Shown here in pieces: positions 6,661 through 10,397 of a stretch of 10,397 nt of DNA (positions are counted from its first letter, which is position 1; the number at the start of each line of letters is the position of its first letter). The position numbers were made by a program, and so were the translations under genes. This DNA is from Bacillota bacterium (GTDB lineage: Bacteria; Bacillota; UBA5301; JASBVW01): the NCBI GenBank assembly GCA_029961005.1, contig JASBVW010000028.1, positions 1 through 10,397 of the forward strand, given 5' to 3'. The notes beneath the pieces are model-generated. The model saw only the letters and a list, made by a program, of their open reading frames with translations. It was not told where the DNA came from and did no database searches.

Positions 6661-7810
6661 CTACCTTTCCGCGGCTCTTCCATACTTCCTCATAGGCCGC
6701 CCAGGTTCCCCGGGCCATGGCCTCTACCGTAAAGCGCTCCTCGTAGCGCCTCCGCGCCGCCGCTCCCAGCCTCGCCCTTAAGGAGGCGTCGCTCACCAAA
6801 ACCGCCAGCCGCCCGGCCAGAGCCTCCACCTCCCCCGGCGGCACCAGGTACCCGGTGACGCCGTCCTCCACCTGGTCGGGCACCCCGCCCACCGCCGTGG
6901 CCAGCACCGGCTTTCCGGCCGCCATGGCCTCCAAGCAGACCAGGGGAAAGGCTTCCGCCTCAGAAGGCAGGACAAAGACATCCAGGCTGGTTAAGATCCG
7001 GTCTTTGGCCTCCTCGTCGAGAAAACCGGTGAACTCCGCGTCCGCCAGCCCCTCTCTCGCCGCCAGCTCCTCCAGTGAGCGGCGCAAACTTCCGTCCCCT
7101 ACTATGACCACCCGTAAAGGGTGCCCCTGGCGGCGCACCGCAGCTGCGGCCCGCAGCAGGAGGTCCACCCGCTTCTGCCGCTCCAGGCGGGCAATGGTGC
7201 CCACCACCACCGGGCGGGGCTCTTCCCTGGACGAGCTCCCGGCTCCTGACCCTTCGGGCTTCAGGGCTTCCCGCTGCCGAGCAGCCGTCCTCTGTAGCCT
7301 TTCCAGGGGATCGGAGACCCCGTTGGGCACCACCGCGATGCGTTCCCTCCGCACGCCCAGGCCGGCCAGGCGCCGGGCGTCCGCAGGAGAAACGCAGATG
7401 ATCCGGTCTGCACAGAGGCGTCCCACCAAAGAGGCTGTGAAGTAGTCTATGCGCGCAGAAGGCCCGAAGAACCCGTGGACGGTAAAGACGAGGGGCTGGC
7501 GCGGGAAAAGAAGCCGGGCCAACAGGAGCAGCTCGTTGGCGGCGTGCACGTGCACTACGTCCGCCCCTTGCTCCGCCGCCGCCCGCCGCACCGCCCGGGT
7601 GAACTGGCGCACTCCCGCCACCGGCGCCTCCTCCAGGTGGGGAAAGGTGTAAACCGGTACCCCTTCCGCCTCGAACGCCGGCAGCAGGCGGTCCGGCGGA
7701 GCGCAGACCGCCACCCGGTGTTGGGCCTTGAAGGCCCGGGCCAAGTCCAAAACGTGCTTCTCCGTCCCGCCCAGCCCCAGGTATGGCACGATATGCAGTA
7801 AAGAGGCCAT
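6653..7810 (-). CDS. Family 4 glycosyltransferase
   Basis: A 385-residue retaining GT-B glycosyltransferase, cytoplasmic or peripheral to the membrane, likely adding a sugar during glycan assembly. The N-terminal acceptor domain begins IVPYLGLGGTEKHV (7-20), with HVHAANE (87-93) and VHGFFGP (111-117). The donor domain has VPNGVSDP (161-168), GTIARLERQKRVDLLLRA (204-221), VGDG (237-240) and the EX7E motif from E286 to E294 in EAFPLVCLEAMAAGKPV, followed by GGVPDQVEDGVTGYLVPPG (308-326). Length is normal. Residues 171-199 form a Ser/Gly/Glu-rich linker between domains. Start ATG 7810 is chosen by homology, but GGAGG (7813-7817) is only two bases away, closer than usual; AAGGG at 7821-7825 may serve instead. 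The gene lies 56 bases after galE. It lacks the GGSG-type N-terminus of BshA, so I do not assign it to bacillithiol synthesis. Donor and acceptor are unknown. Confidence 0.9.
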   Translation of the reverse strand: MASLLHIVPYLGLGGTEKHVLDLARAFKAQHRVAVCAPPDRLLPAFEAEGVPVYTFPHLEEAPVAGVRQFTRAVRRAAAEQGADVVHVHAANELLLLARLLFPRQPLVFTVHGFFGPSARIDYFTASLVGRLCADRIICVSPADARRLAGLGVRRERIAVVPNGVSDPLERLQRTAARQREALKPEGSGAGSSSREEPRPVVVGTIARLERQKRVDLLLRAAAAVRRQGHPLRVVIVGDGSLRRSLEELAAREGLADAEFTGFLDEEAKDRILTSLDVFVLPSEAEAFPLVCLEAMAAGKPVLATAVGGVPDQVEDGVTGYLVPPGEVEALAGRLAVLVSDASLRARLGAAARRRYEERFTVEAMARGTWAAYEEVWKSRGKVVQ

Positions 7811-7866
7811 CTCCTCCCCGCCCTTCCCCTGGCTACCGCTCCGCGCTCGGGCCCGCCCGCCCCCGC

Positions 7867-8853
7867 TCAGTCCCCGTACCCGGCCGGATGGCTCCGGTGC
7901 CAGTTCCAGGCCGTGCTGATGATGACCCGCAGGTCCGCGTAGCGGGGCTGCCAGCCCAGCTCCTTTTGGGCCCGCTCGGAGGAGGCCACCAGCACTGCCG
8001 GATCTCCCGGCCGGCGCGGGGCCTCCACCGCCGGGATGGGCCGGCCGACCACCTGCTCCGCCGCCTGGAGCACCTCGCGCACGGAGAAGCCCTCGCCATT
8101 GCCCAGGTTATAGATGGAGGAATGTTTCCCCGCGCGCAGGGCGTTCAAGGCCAAGAGGTGCGCCTCCGCCAGGTCGGACACGTGGATGTAGTCGCGAATG
8201 CAGGTTCCGTCAGGCGTAGGGTAGTCGGTGCCGAAGATCCGCACCGCACTGCGCAGCCCCAGAGCCGTCTGCAGGATGATGGGTACCAGGTGCGTCTCCG
8301 GGTCGTGGTCCTCCCCCAGCTCCCCCTCGGGGTCGGCCCCGGCCGCGTTGAAGTAGCGCAGGGAGATGAAGCGCAGACCGTGGGCCTCTTCATACCGGCG
8401 CAGGATAGCCTCAAAGAAGAGCTTGGACTCCCCGTAAGGGTTGGTGGGCAGCGTGGGATGGTCCTCTTCAATGGGCACCCGCTCCGGCTCGCCGTAGACG
8501 GCGGCGGTGGAAGAAAAGACCAGGTACCGGCACCCGGAGGCCAGCATGGCATCCAGCAGGTTGAGGCCTGAGACCAGGTTATTGCGGAAATACTTCTCCG
8601 GCCGGACCACCGACTCCGGCACGATGCTGTGGGCGGCCAGGTGAATCACCGCCTCCACCTTCTCGGCCGCCAGCAGCTCTTCCACGAGGGGCCGGTCGTT
8701 CAGGTCGCCCACCACCAGCCGGCCGCTGACCACCGCCCGCCGGTGCCCTTCCCCCAGGTTGTCCAAGATGACCACGTCGTGGCCGGCCCGGGCCAGCACC
8801 TTCACCACGTGGCTACCAATGTAGCCCGCTCCGCCTGTCACCAGAACCTTCAT
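7867..8853 (-). CDS. galE: UDP-glucose 4-epimerase
   Basis: A 328-residue NAD-dependent short-chain dehydrogenase/reductase interconverting UDP-glucose and UDP-galactose in the cytoplasm, supplying galactosyl donors for glycan synthesis. The NAD-binding motif GGAGYIG is at 7-13, preceded by the VLVT strand. DNLGEGHR (31-38) follows strand 2. HLAA is at 71-74, the catalytic SST at 115-117, and Y140xxxK144 completes the active site. NNLVSG (91-96), SLRYFNAAGADPEG (164-177), GTCIRDYIHVSDLAEAH (216-232) and YNLGNG (248-253) are diagnostic for GalE. Length matches the family. ATG 8853 has AGGAGGAG about six bases upstream. It lies 40 bases after murJ and 56 before the GT4 gene, consistent with a shared transcript making surface carbohydrate. 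It may also accept N-acetylated sugars (UDP-GlcNAc/UDP-GalNAc), which cannot be judged by eye. Confidence 0.95.
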   Translation of the reverse strand: MKVLVTGGAGYIGSHVVKVLARAGHDVVILDNLGEGHRRAVVSGRLVVGDLNDRPLVEELLAAEKVEAVIHLAAHSIVPESVVRPEKYFRNNLVSGLNLLDAMLASGCRYLVFSSTAAVYGEPERVPIEEDHPTLPTNPYGESKLFFEAILRRYEEAHGLRFISLRYFNAAGADPEGELGEDHDPETHLVPIILQTALGLRSAVRIFGTDYPTPDGTCIRDYIHVSDLAEAHLLALNALRAGKHSSIYNLGNGEGFSVREVLQAAEQVVGRPIPAVEAPRRPGDPAVLVASSERAQKELGWQPRYADLRVIISTAWNWHRSHPAGYGD

Positions 8854-8893
8854 TCGCCACTCCTCCTACCGCTTCCGCTCATTTCTTCTCGGG

Positions 8894-10397
8894 TCATCCC
8901 GCCTCCGGGCGCACGGCGTCCGCTTCCGCGTCCCGGCGGCCCCCCAGGCGCCGGAGGGCCGCTCTGGCCAGCTCCAGCGCCAGTCGCAGCTCTTCCAGCC
9001 TGAGGAGCCAAGCCGCCCCGGCGTAGCTCGCCGCCCCCGCCAGAACAGCCGTCCCCAGGCGCCCGCTCTGGGCCAGGAGGCCATCCCCCGGCCAGGCCTT
9101 CTCCAGGAGGGCGTAGAGCGCCCACACTGCTCCGGCCATGGCGGCCGCCGCCCCCGCGCTGCGGGCTAAGGAGGAGGCCAGGCGCCGGCCGCCCAGGGGC
9201 CCGAAGCGCCGCCGCAGGAACCAGACCTGAAGGCCCGCCGAAAGGGTGGCCGCCACGGCCGTGGCCAGGGCCAGCCCGCCATGGGCCAGGTAGCGCACTA
9301 AAATCAGGTTTAAGACGATGTTGACCGCCACGGCCGCCAGCCCGACGCGCATGGGGGTGAGGGTATCCTGGGCGGAGTAGAAGGCGCGCGCCGTCAGATC
9401 GCTCAGGGCCAGGCCCAGGATGCCCAAGGAGTAGAAGGCCACCGCCACCGCCGTAGCCTGAGTGGCTGCGGCGTCAAAGGCCCCTCGCTCAAAGGCCAGC
9501 CGCACCGCCGGCCGGCTCAAGACGATCAGGCCGGCTGCCATGGGTATCAGGATGAACCCCACCATGCGCACCGCCGTGCCGTAGGCCTCGCGAAAGCCCT
9601 CCGCGTCCCGGGCCGCCAGAAAGCGGGCCATGGCGGGGTAGACCACCGTCACCACCGCCGCCCCAAAGACGCTCCCGGGGAGGGTCATCAGCCGGTAACC
9701 GTAATTGAGGGCGGAAATGCTTCCCTCCGGCAGCCCGGAGGCCAGAATGCGGTCCACTAGGGCATTGAGCTGCCCCGCGGCCGTCCCCAAGAGCACGGGC
9801 AAAAGGAGCACCCCCATGCGCTGGAAGGCCGGATCTGCCAGGTCCAACCGGGGCCGGTAACGGTAGCCCGCCCGGCGCAGGGAGGGGAGCTGGATCAGCA
9901 CCTGGGCCGCCACCGCCGCCACCGTGCCGACCGCAACTGCCGTGATGCCAAAGCGCGGCCCCCACACCAGAATAGAATAGATAATCACCACATTGAAGGC
10001 CACCCCCACCAGGGCCGGAGCGGTGAAACGCTCCAAGGCCTGCAACATCCCGGTGGCCACCCCCGTCAGCCCCTGGAAGACGACGAGCGGGAACATGAGG
10101 CGCGTCAAGCGGACCGCCTCGGCCAGCGTACCCCCCCGAAAGCCGGGGGCCACCAAGGCCGTCAACTGGGGGGCCAAGAGACAGCCCAGCCCGGCCACCC
10201 CTATGCCGACCAAGAAGACCGCGGTAAACACGGTATCGGCAGCGCGGAAGGCCCGCTCCCTTCCCTCCCGCTGGGCCAGCCCGGTAAAGACGGGGATGAA
10301 GACGGTGGTCAGGGCGGCATTGACGGTGGCAAAGAAGAGCATGGGAATAGTCCCGGCCACCAGGTAGGCGTCGGTGGCACTGGTGGCGCCGAACCTG
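8894..10397 (-). CDS. murJ: MurJ/MviN-family lipid II flippase, 5' end outside window
   Basis: About 500 codons of a polytopic membrane protein of the MOP superfamily, which flips lipid-linked sugar precursors across the cytoplasmic membrane. The frame stays open past a GTG at 10360 to the window edge, and the added residues RFGATSATDAYL match the conserved FGAS..TDAF segment near the N-terminus of MurJ. The real start is therefore outside and about 20-30 residues are missing. Other family features: IPVFTGLAQREGRERAFRAADTVF, LAPQLTALVAPGF, LTRLMFPLVVFQGLTGVATGMLQALERF, and GLPEGSISALNYGYRLMTLPGSVFGAAV followed by YPAMARFLAARD. The hydrophobic pattern fits 13-14 helices in the portion seen. 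The C-terminal tail is charged. It is the first gene of the run seen here, 40 bases before galE. It may be the peptidoglycan flippase or a paralogue flipping another lipid-linked glycan; the neighbouring glycosyltransferases make the second reading possible. Confidence 0.88.
   Translation of the reverse strand, partial: RFGATSATDAYLVAGTIPMLFFATVNAALTTVFIPVFTGLAQREGRERAFRAADTVFTAVFLVGIGVAGLGCLLAPQLTALVAPGFRGGTLAEAVRLTRLMFPLVVFQGLTGVATGMLQALERFTAPALVGVAFNVVIIYSILVWGPRFGITAVAVGTVAAVAAQVLIQLPSLRRAGYRYRPRLDLADPAFQRMGVLLLPVLLGTAAGQLNALVDRILASGLPEGSISALNYGYRLMTLPGSVFGAAVVTVVYPAMARFLAARDAEGFREAYGTAVRMVGFILIPMAAGLIVLSRPAVRLAFERGAFDAAATQATAVAVAFYSLGILGLALSDLTARAFYSAQDTLTPMRVGLAAVAVNIVLNLILVRYLAHGGLALATAVAATLSAGLQVWFLRRRFGPLGGRRLASSLARSAGAAAAMAGAVWALYALLEKAWPGDGLLAQSGRLGTAVLAGAASYAGAAWLLRLEELRLALELARAALRRLGGRRDAEADAVRPEAG

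Noticed and set aside
6640..6700. A sigma-70 type promoter upstream of the MFS gene
   Set aside because: AATAAT within the palindrome could pass as a -10, but no -35-like hexamer lies at a suitable distance.
6653..7810. The GT4 gene as bshA, completing a bacillithiol set
   Set aside because: Its N-terminus (PYLGLGGTEKHV) is that of general GT4 glycan enzymes and lacks the GGSG-type motif of BshA. It is also separated from bshB1 by five genes, four of them unrelated to bacillithiol.
7811..7866. Possible terminator in the galE/GT4 gap, the widest gap in the window
   Set aside because: It is GC-rich, but I found no stable stem followed by a T-tract on the minus strand.

Overview
The window is GC-rich (roughly two thirds by eye) and densely coded. 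Every gene I can support lies on the minus strand, so transcription runs from the high-coordinate end to the low-coordinate end. Genes overlap or sit 1 to 56 bases apart, and most have strong Shine-Dalgarno sequences with ATG or GTG starts. A bacillithiol-type deacetylase (BshB1) together with strong GGAGG ribosome sites suggests a high-GC Firmicute, possibly a thermophilic clostridial or limnochordial lineage. That placement is inference, not a species call.

In transcription order: (1) a MurJ/MviN-family lipid flippase cut off by the window edge (8894-10397); (2) UDP-glucose 4-epimerase galE (7867-8853); (3) a GT4 glycosyltransferase (6653-7810); (4) a 14-helix DHA2-type MFS exporter (5144-6625), preceded by a perfect 13-bp palindrome (6648-6660) that could be an operator; (5) an ABC-2 exporter pair of the DrrA/DrrB type (ATPase 4135-5118, permease 3356-4138); (6) a GT2 glycosyltransferase (2500-3333); (7) bshB1 (1835-2518); (8) a reading frame of at least 611 codons that runs off the low-coordinate edge (1-1833). 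This last frame has no stop inside the window, so a finder that requires a stop would miss it.

MurJ, GalE and the two glycosyltransferases point to building and flipping a lipid-linked or surface glycan. The MFS and ABC genes form a block of two exporters in the middle of the run. The last three genes are tightly coupled: GT2 overlaps bshB1 by 19 bases, and the bshB1 stop is one base from the start of the terminal gene. That terminal protein does not look like ordinary BshC. Its layout does recall BshC: a strand followed by TGHQP, a central SVDTDS strand, a glycine-rich HGVGGGRYD block followed by GIEPP, then a C-terminal coiled coil. My main hypothesis is that it is a divergent BshC-like cysteine-adding enzyme, or a related enzyme acting on the amino-sugar product of BshB1.

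No tRNA, rRNA, CRISPR array, insertion sequence or convincing terminator was seen. No gene-free stretch exceeds 60 bases.
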